Source: Arthrobacter sp. AFG20 (GTDB taxonomy: Bacteria > Actinomycetota > Actinomycetes > Actinomycetales > Micrococcaceae). From it: a DNA stretch of 64,000 nt. The notes under the pieces are model-generated. The model made no database searches and was not told where the DNA came from. It saw only the letters and a program-made list of their open reading frames with translations. Below are positions 52,481-61,784 of the stretch, in pieces. The stretch spans positions 1-64,000 of the forward strand of contig NZ_PJMC01000014.1 of the NCBI RefSeq assembly GCF_002892795.1. Direction: 5' to 3'. Position numbers and translations under genes: made by a program. Position 1 is the first letter of the stretch. Each line of letters opens with the position of its first letter.

Positions 52481-55105
52481 CTAAACCGACAGTGCCTGCG
52501 CGGACAGCGCGCGGTGCAGGTGGCTCCGCTGCTCGATGATGATCCGGCGCAGGGCACGCGGCGCGTCCGGGTGCTCTGAAAGCCAGCGGTCGGTGCGTGC
52601 CAGCACGGGATGGTCCTCGGGGGAACCGGCCGGGCCCAGGTCCCGGACGGCCGGGTAGAGCCCGCGGACGATCCGGCTCGCGATTTCGATGCTCCGCTCC
52701 GCCCACACGGTTTCCAGGCACTCGAAGTAGGGCTCCACAAACGGGTCCAGGAGTTCCTCGGCGGCGGTGTTGAAACCGGCGATGGTAGCGCTGAGCAGCT
52801 GGTTGGAGAGCTCCCTCCCGCGGACCGTTGCCTCCCACGCCGCGGCCTTGACCGCCGCCCCGGGCCGGGCCGCCAGCGCCGTGGCATGGCCTGCCCGGCC
52901 GGAGGCGGTGGTGTCCCTGGCCAGCTCGGTGTCGAGCTCCTGCTTCGTGGCCAGGCCCAGGGCCGCCAGTGCGTGCCACAGGCTCCAGCGGAGCTCCGCG
53001 TCCACGGACAGTCCGGGCACCCGCTCGCTGCCGTCCAGCAGCCCGCGAAGCAGCGACGCCTGGCTGCCCTCTGTGCGGCTGACCGCGGCAAGTGTCCTGG
53101 CCCAGGCAAGCTGCTGGTCCGAGCCGGGTTCCGCAGCATACAGCTCGCGGGCGGTGCCCCCGGCAAAGGACTTCCGCAGTGCTTCACGGTCTGTGGCCGG
53201 AACGTACTGTTCAAGGGCCGTGGTGGCGTTGCCCAGGATGTTCAGCAGGACGCCGATTCCGGACTCGGCCGCAGCGAAGCGGAGGACAGCGTCCACATAC
53301 TGCGAAGCCGGTGTAATGGCGTCCCGGGCCGAATTCCACAGCGCGGACCAGCACAGGGCACGGGCCATGGGGTCGCTGATCCGGTCCAGGGAGGAACGGA
53401 CGGTGTCCTCCGAGACCGGATCCAGCCGCACCTTGGCATAGCTCAGGTCCTCGTCATTGACCAGGAGCAGGGCCGGCCGGGCCTTCCCGGACAGGGCACT
53501 GATTTCCTCAGCCCCGCCGGCCAGGTCGGTCTCTACCGAGTCAGTCCGGACCAGCATGCCGGCGGCGTCCAAGTTGTAGAGCCCGATGCGCAGCCGGTGC
53601 GGGCGCGGCTCCTGCCGGCCGGTGACGGGATCAGGCGCGTCCTGCAGCAGCGTGACGCGCTCCAGGGTCTCAGTTCCGTCCGGCGCTACAGCCGTCTCCA
53701 GCTCGGCGCTCAGCGTGGAAATGCCCGAGGTCTGGAGCCACTGCCGGGCCCAGGGGGTGAGGTCGCGGCCCGAAGAGCTCGCCAGTGCACCGAGCAGGTC
53801 CGCCAGCGTGGTGTTGCCATACTCGTGGTCCCTGAAGTACTGCCGGGACCCCGCAATGAAGGCGTCGAAGCCGACGTAGGCCACGAGCTGCTTCAGGACG
53901 GAGGCGCCCTTCGCGTACGTGATGCCGTCGAAGTTCTGCTTGGCCGCCTCGAGGTCCGGGATGTCGGCGACGATCGGGTGGGTTGTGGGCAGCTGGTCCT
54001 GGACGTAGGCCCAGGCCTTGCGGTTGTTTGCAAAGTTGACCCAGGCGGTGTCCCAGTCCGTGGCACGGTCCACGCCGAGGGTGCCCATGTAGTCCGCGAA
54101 GGATTCCTTCAGCCAGAGGTCGTCCCACCACTGCATGGTCACGAGGTCACCGAACCACATGTGCGCCATCTCGTGCAGCAGGGTGTTGGCGCGGCCCTGG
54201 TACTGGGAATTGGCGGCCCGTGAAGTGAACACGTAGTTTTCCGTGAAAGTGACCAGCCCGGGATTTTCCATAGCCCCGAGGTTGTATTCGGGCACGAAGG
54301 CCTGGTCGTACTTGCCCCACGGATAGGGGTAGTGGAAGAGCCCGTTAAAGAAGTCCAGTCCCTGCTTGGTGAGCTTGAACAGCTCGGCGGCGTCGAACGA
54401 GGGCGCCAGGGAGGCCCGGCAGTAAAGTGCCAGCGGCACGTCAAGGCGGGTCCCGCCGTCGTCCGTCCTGCTCCACTGGTCCTCGGCCTTGAAGTATGGG
54501 CCGGCCAGCACCGAGGTGATGTAGGTGGACATGGGCAGGGTGGGGGCGAAGTTCCAGCGGGCCGCCGCGGCATCCTCAGCCAGGGGTAGGCGCGCTGCCT
54601 CGGCGCCGTTGGAGGCCACCTCCCAGCTGGCCGGGGCGGTGACGGAGAAGGTGAACCGGGCTTTGAGGTCGGGCTGTTCGAAGTTCGCGAAGACCCGCCG
54701 GGCATCGGCCGGCTCGTACTGGGTGTAGAGGTAGCACTGGCCGTCGGCCGGGTCGAAGAATCGGTGCATGCCCTCGCCCGAACTGCTGTAGAGGGCGGTT
54801 CCGGTGACCGTCACCTTGTTCTCGGCCCGCAGGTTGTCCAGCCGGATCCGTGCGCCGTCCACCACATCGGGGACCGGCAGGTCGACGCCGTTCAGGGCCA
54901 CGCTGTGCACGTCCCCGGCGATGAAGTCCAGGAAGGTGGAGGCTCCCGGCTCCGCTGCCGAGAAAGCGATGGTGCTGCGGCTGGTGTACCCCGCCGCGTC
55001 CGGATCCGGTGCGCTGCGGACGTCGAGCGAGACGTCGTAGCTGTGGGTGGTGATCAGGGCGGACCGCTCTGCCGCTTCGTTGCGCTGGAGGTTCTGATTC
55101 GACAC
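52481..55105 (-). CDS. pepN: Aminopeptidase N (M1 family)
   Basis: This cytoplasmic zinc aminopeptidase removes N-terminal residues from peptides. The 874 residues include the exopeptidase motif GAMENPGLVTF, the zinc site HEMAHMWFGDLV (HExxH) with a downstream KESFADYMG glutamate, and a conserved Tyr region. A C-terminal ERAP1-like domain follows. The start is GTG at 55105, one codon after a TTG that begins the same frame. Confidence 0.95.
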   Translation of the reverse strand: MSNQNLQRNEAAERSALITTHSYDVSLDVRSAPDPDAAGYTSRSTIAFSAAEPGASTFLDFIAGDVHSVALNGVDLPVPDVVDGARIRLDNLRAENKVTVTGTALYSSSGEGMHRFFDPADGQCYLYTQYEPADARRVFANFEQPDLKARFTFSVTAPASWEVASNGAEAARLPLAEDAAAARWNFAPTLPMSTYITSVLAGPYFKAEDQWSRTDDGGTRLDVPLALYCRASLAPSFDAAELFKLTKQGLDFFNGLFHYPYPWGKYDQAFVPEYNLGAMENPGLVTFTENYVFTSRAANSQYQGRANTLLHEMAHMWFGDLVTMQWWDDLWLKESFADYMGTLGVDRATDWDTAWVNFANNRKAWAYVQDQLPTTHPIVADIPDLEAAKQNFDGITYAKGASVLKQLVAYVGFDAFIAGSRQYFRDHEYGNTTLADLLGALASSSGRDLTPWARQWLQTSGISTLSAELETAVAPDGTETLERVTLLQDAPDPVTGRQEPRPHRLRIGLYNLDAAGMLVRTDSVETDLAGGAEEISALSGKARPALLLVNDEDLSYAKVRLDPVSEDTVRSSLDRISDPMARALCWSALWNSARDAITPASQYVDAVLRFAAAESGIGVLLNILGNATTALEQYVPATDREALRKSFAGGTARELYAAEPGSDQQLAWARTLAAVSRTEGSQASLLRGLLDGSERVPGLSVDAELRWSLWHALAALGLATKQELDTELARDTTASGRAGHATALAARPGAAVKAAAWEATVRGRELSNQLLSATIAGFNTAAEELLDPFVEPYFECLETVWAERSIEIASRIVRGLYPAVRDLGPAGSPEDHPVLARTDRWLSEHPDAPRALRRIIIEQRSHLHRALSAQALSV

Positions 55106-55141
55106 CAAGCTATTGAATCACGCGGGTTATTGCACCAAGAG

Positions 55142-56215
55142 CTACTGAACCATGAGCAGTGCAGCGGCCAGCCCCAGGACCGCGATCAGCAGCCACGCCG
55201 CGAGGGCGGCCAGCACGGCGCGCGCCCCGGTGTGCAGCAGGGTGCGGATACGCACCGCCGATCCGAGGCCAAACAGGGCAGCGCCCAGCAGCACGTCCTG
55301 CAGGCCGGCCGCCGCTTCCAGCCATCCGGCGGAGAGCCAGCCGCTGGAGCGCAGCGCCACCATCACGATGAAGCCGACGACGAACAGCGGAACAAGCGGA
55401 GGCGTGCCCGCGGCAGGGCTGCCGGCCCGGCCGCCTGCCTCCCGGCGGTGCCGGATCCTCTGTTCTGCCCCGGCCATGGCCACCATCGGCGCCAGGAGGA
55501 TCACCCGGGTGAGTTTGACGACGACGGCGAGGGCCAGTGCCGCCGGACCTGCAGTTTGCGCAGTGGCCACCACCTGTCCGACGTCGTGGACCGAGGCGCC
55601 GGTCCACGCACCGAAGGCCTCGGTGCCCAGCTGCAGGGGGTGGACCAGCAGCGGGAGCACGCCGATGGCCAGCGTCCCGCACAGCGTCACGAGCGCCACG
55701 GGCAGGACGGTGTCCCGGTGGCTGATCCGCCGTACCGCGGCCATCGCGCCGATCGCCGACGCGCCGCAGATGGAAAACCCGGTGGCGATCAGCAGCGCAG
55801 TGTCGGCCGGAAGCCGGAACAGCCGGGAAATCCCGTAGGTGCCTGCGAAGCTGGCCACCACCACCGCCGTGATGAGCAGGAGGGCCAGCCAGCCGAGGCC
55901 CAGAACGTCCGAGAGGCTCACTTTCAGTCCCAGGAGCACGATGCCGCCGCGCATGAGGTGTTTGCCGGCGAAGTCCAGCCCCGGCCGGGCGCGGCCGGCC
56001 GTCCACACCGCCGTGCCGGGAATGTTGGCTGCCAGCAGGCCAAGGACCACAGCCAGGGTCATGGCCGGAAGCGCAGGCACGGCGGAGTGTATTGCGAATG
56101 CGAAGGCCAGTGCGACGACGGCGGTCAGCAGGCCGGGCAGAATCCGGGTAAAGTTCTGATGCGTCATCCCGCGCAACTGCGACAGCAGCGGCGGCGGAAG
56201 TCGGAAGTCTGGCAC
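55142..56215 (-). CDS. YeiH-family (UPF0324) membrane protein
   Basis: A putative sulfate or sulfonate exporter family protein with about ten membrane helices. The 357 residues include GGIVLLGLKVSLSDVL, FSICGASAIGAMAAV and GASVHDVGQVVATA, the family signature segments. The GTG at 56215 with AAGG upstream is chosen; an ATG at 56167 and a longer frame to 56302 are alternatives. It is divergent from the ATP-grasp cluster and lies 36 bases upstream of pepN on the same strand. Confidence 0.82.
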   Translation of the reverse strand: MPDFRLPPPLLSQLRGMTHQNFTRILPGLLTAVVALAFAFAIHSAVPALPAMTLAVVLGLLAANIPGTAVWTAGRARPGLDFAGKHLMRGGIVLLGLKVSLSDVLGLGWLALLLITAVVVASFAGTYGISRLFRLPADTALLIATGFSICGASAIGAMAAVRRISHRDTVLPVALVTLCGTLAIGVLPLLVHPLQLGTEAFGAWTGASVHDVGQVVATAQTAGPAALALAVVVKLTRVILLAPMVAMAGAEQRIRHRREAGGRAGSPAAGTPPLVPLFVVGFIVMVALRSSGWLSAGWLEAAAGLQDVLLGAALFGLGSAVRIRTLLHTGARAVLAALAAWLLIAVLGLAAALLMVQ

Positions 56216-56317
56216 CTCCCAACCTTGCCGGACGTCGCCGCCAAAGACCAACCGGAAGCCCGCCAACACGCCAGGGCGGGACGGGAAATGAATTCGCAAC
56301 AAAAAGGTGGTTGGCTA

Positions 56318-57919
56318 ATGACCATGTCTGACCTATTCCAGGATTACTCCGAGGCTGCCGGCCGCACCGGCGCCTACGACGAGATGTTTGCCCCCGGGCA
56401 AAAGGCACGCCAGTCGTATGGCCAGGTTGCGGGTGCCCTGCGGGAGCTGTCCCTGGCGGACGTCAGCGCGCGTGCGGACTCGATGGCGAGGACGTTCCTG
56501 GACCGCGGTGTGACCTTTGACTTCGCGGGGGAGGAGCGCCCGTTTCCGCTGGACATCGTGCCGCGCGTCATCCCCGCCGACGAATGGGACGTGCTGGAAC
56601 GCGGCGTCGCCCAGCGCGTGCGCGCCCTCGAGGCGTTCCTGAACGACGTCTACGACAAAATGACAGTGGTGTCCGACGGCGTGATCCCGCGGCAGCTGAT
56701 CACCACCAGTGCGCACTTCCACCGCGCCGTGCACGGCTTTGAACCAGCCGGCGGCGTGCGGGTGCACATCTCCGGCATCGATGTGGTGCGTGACGCCGCC
56801 GGAACGTTCCGGGTCCTGGAGGATAACGTCCGCGTGCCCTCGGGCGTGAGCTACGTGCTGGAGAACCGGCGGGCCATGGCGAAGGGCTTGCCGGAAGCCT
56901 TTGGCCAGCAGCTCATCCGCCCCGTGGAGGAATACCCGCGCCGGTTGCTTTCGGCGCTCCGTAAGACGGCGCCGTCGGGCGTGGACGACCCCACAGTGGT
57001 GGTGCTGACCCCCGGCGTCTTTAACAGCGCGTACTTCGAGCACACCCTCCTTGCAGGCCTGATGGGCGTGGAGCTCGTGGAAGGCCGCGACCTCATCTGC
57101 CGTGGCAACCGCGTGTACATGCGCACCACCGCCGGCGAACAGCGCGTGGACGTCATCTACAAGCGCATCGACGACGACTTCCTCGACCCCCTGCAGTTCC
57201 GCTCCGACTCCATGCTCGGCTGCCCCGGCCTGGTCAACGCAGCCCGCGCCGGCGGCGTCACCATCGCCAACGCGGTTGGCAACGGCGTGGCCGACGACAA
57301 ACTCGTCTACAGCTACGTCCCGGACCTGATCCGCTACTACCTCGGCGAGGAACCGGTGATCGCCAACGTGGACACCTTCCGGCTGGAGGAGAAGGAAGCC
57401 CGCGAGCACGTCCTGGACCGCCTCGACGAACTCGTGGTCAAGCCGGTTGACGGCTCCGGCGGCAAGGGCCTGGTAATCGGCCCGGACGCGTCCAAAGAAG
57501 AGCTCGAGGCGCTGCGCAAGCGCGTCATCGCCGACCCGCGCGGCTGGATAGCGCAGCCGGTGCTGCAGCTGTCCACCGTGCCCACACTCAGCGGCGACAA
57601 GTTCGGTCCCCGGCACGTGGACCTCCGGCCGTTCGCGGTCAACGACGGCGACGACGTCTGGGTGCTGCCCGGCGGGCTCACCCGCGTGGCCCTCAAGGAG
57701 GGATCGCTGATCGTGAATTCCAGCCAGGGCGGCGGGTCGAAGGACACCTGGGTGCTCGCCGGCTCACCGCAGGTGCCGGTGGAGCGGCTGCCCCAGCAGT
57801 CCATCACCGTCCGCGAGCGGGTCTCCGTGTGGCCGGTCGAGAGCAACTGGCGCGACCGGCAGTCGGAACAGCAGCAGCAGCAAATTTCTGACGCGCAGGA
57901 GGTAACCGCGAATGCTTAG
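56318..57919 (+). CDS. Circularly permuted ATP-grasp protein
   Basis: A 533-residue predicted amide- or peptide-bond-forming ligase of the CP_ATPgrasp family (formerly DUF404/407). The segments FRVLEDNVRVPSGVSYVLEN and IYKRIDDDFLDP, then VVKPVDGSGGKGLVIGP (the nucleotide lysine and Gly-rich loop), carry the permuted ATP-grasp motifs. The long frame upstream is a shadow; ATG 56318 has AAGGTGG in front. It overlaps the alpha-E gene by 8 bases, so ligase, alpha-E protein and transglutaminase are coupled. The substrate is unknown. Confidence 0.88.
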   Translation: MTMSDLFQDYSEAAGRTGAYDEMFAPGQKARQSYGQVAGALRELSLADVSARADSMARTFLDRGVTFDFAGEERPFPLDIVPRVIPADEWDVLERGVAQRVRALEAFLNDVYDKMTVVSDGVIPRQLITTSAHFHRAVHGFEPAGGVRVHISGIDVVRDAAGTFRVLEDNVRVPSGVSYVLENRRAMAKGLPEAFGQQLIRPVEEYPRRLLSALRKTAPSGVDDPTVVVLTPGVFNSAYFEHTLLAGLMGVELVEGRDLICRGNRVYMRTTAGEQRVDVIYKRIDDDFLDPLQFRSDSMLGCPGLVNAARAGGVTIANAVGNGVADDKLVYSYVPDLIRYYLGEEPVIANVDTFRLEEKEAREHVLDRLDELVVKPVDGSGGKGLVIGPDASKEELEALRKRVIADPRGWIAQPVLQLSTVPTLSGDKFGPRHVDLRPFAVNDGDDVWVLPGGLTRVALKEGSLIVNSSQGGGSKDTWVLAGSPQVPVERLPQQSITVRERVSVWPVESNWRDRQSEQQQQQISDAQEVTANA

Positions 57920-58838
57920 CCGAATTGCCGAATCCCTGTTCTGGATTGGCCGCTACGTTGAACGGGCCGACGGCACGGCCCGTATCCTCGACGTCCACCT
58001 CGAGCGCCTGAACCACCTGCCCACCGAGGAGCGGCGCAGCGTTGCCCGCGAACTCCTCGGCGTCATGGGGGCGCGCCCGCAGAGTGCGGACTTCGGGCTG
58101 GAGGAACTGCTCCACGCCCTCGCCTACGACAAGCACAGCGCCACCTCCATCGCGGGGTCCCTCGGCGCTGCCCGCGAGAACGCCAGGCGCGCCCGCGAGA
58201 CGGTCTCGTCCGGCCTGTGGGAAAGCCTGAACACCACTTACTACGGACTGAACCAGCACCGCAAGGACGTGGTGGGCACCTACCGTTTCTGCCACTGGGT
58301 GCTCGAGCGCACGGCCATGGTCAGCGGCCTGGCCGACACCACCGTCAGCCACGACGACAGCTGGCTCTTCCTGGCGCTGGGCCGTTCGCTGGAGCGGGCC
58401 GACATGACCGCCCGGATGCTCTCCACCCGCGACGTCCTCTCCGCAGGCATGTCCTGGGTGAACATGCTCCGCTGTGCAGGCGCCTACGAATCCTTCCTGC
58501 GGACCCGCCGCGCGGCCTTCGGCGACCAGCACGCGGCCGAGTTCCTCCTGCTGGACCGGCTGTTTCCGCGGTCCATCGTCTACGCCCTAAGTGACGCCGA
58601 CGAGTGCCTGGCCAAGCTGGACCCCTCGGCCCAGCGCGTCGGCTTCATCAACGACGCCCGCCGGATTGTGGGCCAGGCCCGCACGTTCCTGGAGTTCCAC
58701 CGCACGGATGACCTCATGTCCGAGCTTCCGGAGCACATGGAGCGGGTGCAGAAGGCAGTCGCGCAGGCGTCGGACGCCATTTCCCGTAAGTACTTCAATC
58801 AGGCGGATGAACTGGCCTGGGTGGGAGAAGTTTCATGA
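57912..58838 (+). CDS. Alpha-E domain protein
   Basis: A 308-residue all-helical protein (former DUF403) that always accompanies permuted ATP-grasp ligases and transglutaminases in many bacteria (family knowledge). The N-terminus LSRIAESLFWIGRYVERADGTAR contains the conserved E-R-A-D motif, and a second copy (ALGRSLERADMTARML) follows near residue 155. Its function is unproven. It overlaps both neighbours. Confidence 0.88.
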   Translation: MLSRIAESLFWIGRYVERADGTARILDVHLERLNHLPTEERRSVARELLGVMGARPQSADFGLEELLHALAYDKHSATSIAGSLGAARENARRARETVSSGLWESLNTTYYGLNQHRKDVVGTYRFCHWVLERTAMVSGLADTTVSHDDSWLFLALGRSLERADMTARMLSTRDVLSAGMSWVNMLRCAGAYESFLRTRRAAFGDQHAAEFLLLDRLFPRSIVYALSDADECLAKLDPSAQRVGFINDARRIVGQARTFLEFHRTDDLMSELPEHMERVQKAVAQASDAISRKYFNQADELAWVGEVS

Positions 58839-59686
58839 CCCGGCTGAGTATCGTCCACAGGACTGGCTACAAGTACAAGCGGCGCGTCACCCTGTCCTAC
58901 AACGAGGCCCGCATGACCCCGCTGACGGACCCGCAGCAGGTGGTGCTGGAGTCCTCCATGAAGGTCACGCCGTCGCAGGCTGCGGTCAGCAGCTACCGCG
59001 ACTACTGGGGTACCCGGGTCACCGCGTTCGACATGCAGATGCCGCACGAGCACCTGGAAGTCCTGGCCACCACCACCGTTGAGGTCCACAGGGCCGTGCG
59101 TGTACCGTCGGAGGCCGACATCGTGGGCTGGGACGACCTTGCCTCCCCGGAGACGCTCAACCAGTTCAGCGACTGGGCGCCGCAGTCCCAGCTGACTGGA
59201 CCGGGGGAGGAAGTCCTGGCAATCATTCCGGGTGTTGTCGAGGGTAAGAACCCGCACGAGGCAGCCCTTGCCATCTTCGCCTGGATGCGCGGCGAGATGA
59301 CTTATATGAAAGGCACCACCGGCGTCACCACCAACGCAGAGGAGGCCTGGACCCAGCGCCAGGGGGTGTGCCAGGACCTGGCGCACCTCGCCATCGGTGC
59401 TCTGCGCAGCTGCGGCATCCCGGCCCGTTACGTCTCCGGTTACCTGCACCCGCGGTCGACGGCGGACATCGGCGAGACGGTGGCTGGCCAGTCCCACGCG
59501 TGGCTGGAATGGTGGGACGGCGAATGGCGCAGCTGGGACCCCACCAACCACAAGCCGGCCGGCGATTTCCATGTGACGGTGGCCCGCGGCCGCGACTACC
59601 GGGACGTGCCGCCGCTTAAGGGCATCCTGTCCGGCGGCGGGGGATCGAACCTGAGCGTAAGCGTGGAGATCACCCGCCTGGCCTAG
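58835..59686 (+). CDS. Transglutaminase-like peptidase, cluster partner
   Basis: A 283-residue protein with an N-terminal beta domain (Bact_transglu_N) and a transglutaminase core. The catalytic triad is C179 (QRQGVCQDLAHLAI), H221 (GQSHAWLEWW) and D235 (WRSWDPTNH). Such proteins cleave or exchange amide bonds. The ATG overlaps the alpha-E stop by four bases. Together with the ATP-grasp ligase it suggests a cycle of peptide tag synthesis and removal, which is inference. Confidence 0.9.
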   Translation: MTRLSIVHRTGYKYKRRVTLSYNEARMTPLTDPQQVVLESSMKVTPSQAAVSSYRDYWGTRVTAFDMQMPHEHLEVLATTTVEVHRAVRVPSEADIVGWDDLASPETLNQFSDWAPQSQLTGPGEEVLAIIPGVVEGKNPHEAALAIFAWMRGEMTYMKGTTGVTTNAEEAWTQRQGVCQDLAHLAIGALRSCGIPARYVSGYLHPRSTADIGETVAGQSHAWLEWWDGEWRSWDPTNHKPAGDFHVTVARGRDYRDVPPLKGILSGGGGSNLSVSVEITRLA

Positions 59687-59718
59687 GTGCACGCTCTGAG
59701 AGGTGCGCTCCCGGAGTT

Positions 59719-60201
59719 TTACTCTGGCGAGGACTTCACCGCGCCGCTCAGCTGGGTCCACCAGGTGAGCGGCGGTGTGACCTTGAAACGTCGGCCGGTG
59801 ATCGAGTCGGGCGTGATGCGGATGAAGTGGTCCTTCTGGCCCGCCTGCCACGGGAACAGGAACAGGGACGCGGAATCGAGGATCTCCTCGGTTCCCTTCA
59901 GGGCTGCCGCCTTGCCCTTGACCACAACGCTCCAGGCCATCCCGGATTCGGCATCCACGCCGTCGGCCTCCAGCGCCACGGGCGTGTCCCCGAGGACACC
60001 GCCGAGCTTGGCGCCTTCCCCGGTGCGGAACACCAGGGTGCCGTGGTCAACCGTGTAATTGAGCGGGAAAATGTCCGGGTGGTCATCGACCCAGACGGCC
60101 AGCCGGCCCACGGAGACCTGGCGGAGCAGGCCCCAGCACTGGCCGGAGTCCAGATGTTCAACGGACTCGTGGGATGCTTCGGCGGGCTGCACGTTCGTCA
60201 T
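59719..60201 (-). CDS. Pyridoxamine 5'-phosphate oxidase-like flavin protein
   Basis: A 160-residue split-barrel protein, probably binding FMN or F420. The region VGRLAVWVDDHPDIFPLNYTVD and FRTGEGAKL is typical of this family in actinobacteria. The ATG at 60201 is preferred; a longer frame to 60252 exists. The substrate is unknown. Confidence 0.82.
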   Translation of the reverse strand: MTNVQPAEASHESVEHLDSGQCWGLLRQVSVGRLAVWVDDHPDIFPLNYTVDHGTLVFRTGEGAKLGGVLGDTPVALEADGVDAESGMAWSVVVKGKAAALKGTEEILDSASLFLFPWQAGQKDHFIRITPDSITGRRFKVTPPLTWWTQLSGAVKSSPE

Positions 60202-60268
60202 GGCCCCGAGCCTACGCTGGCGCCAGCTGACCCGCCAGAGCACGGGGAGCACAGAAAACAGCCGCGGT

Positions 60269-61720
60269 CTACCAGGGGCTGGCTTTGTAGTCCTTCAGGA
60301 ACACGCCGTACTGGTCTTCGCCCTTTTCGCCCATGACGATCGGATCGTAGACGCGGGCTGCGCCGTCCACCAGGTCGAGCGGCGCGTGGAAGCCTTCCTC
60401 CATCAGCCGGACCTTGGTGAAGTGCGGGCGTTCGTCAGTGATCCAGCCGGTATCTACTGCCGTCATGAGGATCCCGTCGGAGTCCAGCATTTCCTGGGCG
60501 CTGGTGCGGGTCATCATGTTCAGGGCCGCCTTGGCCATGTTGGTGTGGGGGTGGCCCGGTCCCTTGTAGGCCCGGGAGAACTGGCCCTCCATGGCGGACA
60601 CGTTGACGATGTACTTGCGGTGCGCAGTGGACCGCTTCATGGCATCCCGCAGCCGGCTGACCAGCAGGAAGGGCGCGGTGACGTTGCACAGCTGCACCTC
60701 GAGCATTTCCAGCGGGTCCACCTCGTCCACCACCTGCGTCCAGCTGTTGATGGTGGCCAGGTCCGGAACCAGGCCGCCGGCGTCGATGGCCGTTCCGGCG
60801 GCGATCCGCTCCAGGGACGCCGAACCGGTAGAGAGGGCCAGGGACGTGACGGCGTCGCCGGCCAGGACCGGGTGTTCGGTGACGCTGCTGGCAATCGCGA
60901 GCGGGTGCTTGTCATGCGCATGGCCGAAGGTGACCAGTTCCGGGCCCCCGTTGGCTGCCTCCAGGGCAGCGGGCAGCGGCTCGTCCTCGGCGTCGACGAG
61001 CGGCTTGTAGGCATTGCCGGAGCGGCGCACCGTCTGGGCGGCGTTGTTGATGATGATGTCCAGCGGCCCGGCGGCATTGAGGTTATCGGTGAGGGCCATG
61101 ACCTGCGACGGGTCGCGGAGGTCGATGCCCACGATCTTCAGCCGGTGCAGCCATTCCCCGCTGTCCTCCATGGCCGCAAAGCGCCGCGCGGCGTCCTTGG
61201 GAAAACGCGTGGTGATGGTGGTGTGCGCGCCGTCGCGCAGCAGCCGCAGGGCAATGTACATGCCGATCTTGGCGCGGCCCCCGGTCAGCAGGGCGCGCCG
61301 GCCGGTGAGGTCCGTACGGGCATCGCGCTTGGAGTGGCTGAACGCCGCACACTCGGGGCACAGCTGGTGGTAGAAGGCGTCAACCTGGGTGTAGTGCTGC
61401 TTGCAGATGTAGCAGGGCCGGGACCTGATGAGGTGGCCGGCGACCTTCCCCGTGGCGGACGTGGCGAGTTTGTTGCCGCGCGTCTCGTCGTCGATCCGGT
61501 CCGGCGCAGCTGTGGCGGTCTGGGCCAGCACGGCGCGGTCCGCTTCGGCGATCAGGTCTCGCTTGGTGACGCGGCGGTGGCGCTTGACGGCCTTGAACAT
61601 TTTGCCGGTGGCGCGGCGCACCGAGACGTAGTCAGGGTGCTCCTCGTCGTAAACGTGGATGGTGTTCAAAACCTTGAGGCAGGCCTGAATCTCTTCAGGC
61701 GTCAGATCGGCGGAGCTCAT
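60269..61720 (-). CDS. SDR-fold protein with an N-terminal zinc-ribbon insertion
   Basis: A 483-residue protein. The N-terminal 90 residues are helical and basic, followed by a zinc-ribbon-like four-cysteine cluster C103-x2-C106 ... C121-x2-C124. The SDR core begins at about 138 (RALLTGGRAKIGMYIALRLL) and continues through NNAAQTV. The active-site region (NVSAMEGQF ... PHTNMAKAAL) lacks the YxxxK tyrosine (a threonine is at that place). The ATG at 61720 is 64 bases after the glgC stop, on the same strand. Function unknown. Confidence 0.8.
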   Translation of the reverse strand: MSSADLTPEEIQACLKVLNTIHVYDEEHPDYVSVRRATGKMFKAVKRHRRVTKRDLIAEADRAVLAQTATAAPDRIDDETRGNKLATSATGKVAGHLIRSRPCYICKQHYTQVDAFYHQLCPECAAFSHSKRDARTDLTGRRALLTGGRAKIGMYIALRLLRDGAHTTITTRFPKDAARRFAAMEDSGEWLHRLKIVGIDLRDPSQVMALTDNLNAAGPLDIIINNAAQTVRRSGNAYKPLVDAEDEPLPAALEAANGGPELVTFGHAHDKHPLAIASSVTEHPVLAGDAVTSLALSTGSASLERIAAGTAIDAGGLVPDLATINSWTQVVDEVDPLEMLEVQLCNVTAPFLLVSRLRDAMKRSTAHRKYIVNVSAMEGQFSRAYKGPGHPHTNMAKAALNMMTRTSAQEMLDSDGILMTAVDTGWITDERPHFTKVRLMEEGFHAPLDLVDGAARVYDPIVMGEKGEDQYGVFLKDYKASPW

Positions 61721-61784
61721 TGATCTGATTTTACAGCCTGTGGAGGGTCAGACCTGCCTCAAGATTATTGCTTGAACATGGGGA

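Noticed and set aside
54764..56317. Extended N-terminus of the ATP-grasp gene (1051 residues)
   Set aside because: The extension runs antisense through pepN and the YeiH gene; the start at 56318 has a ribosome-binding site and the known N-terminus.
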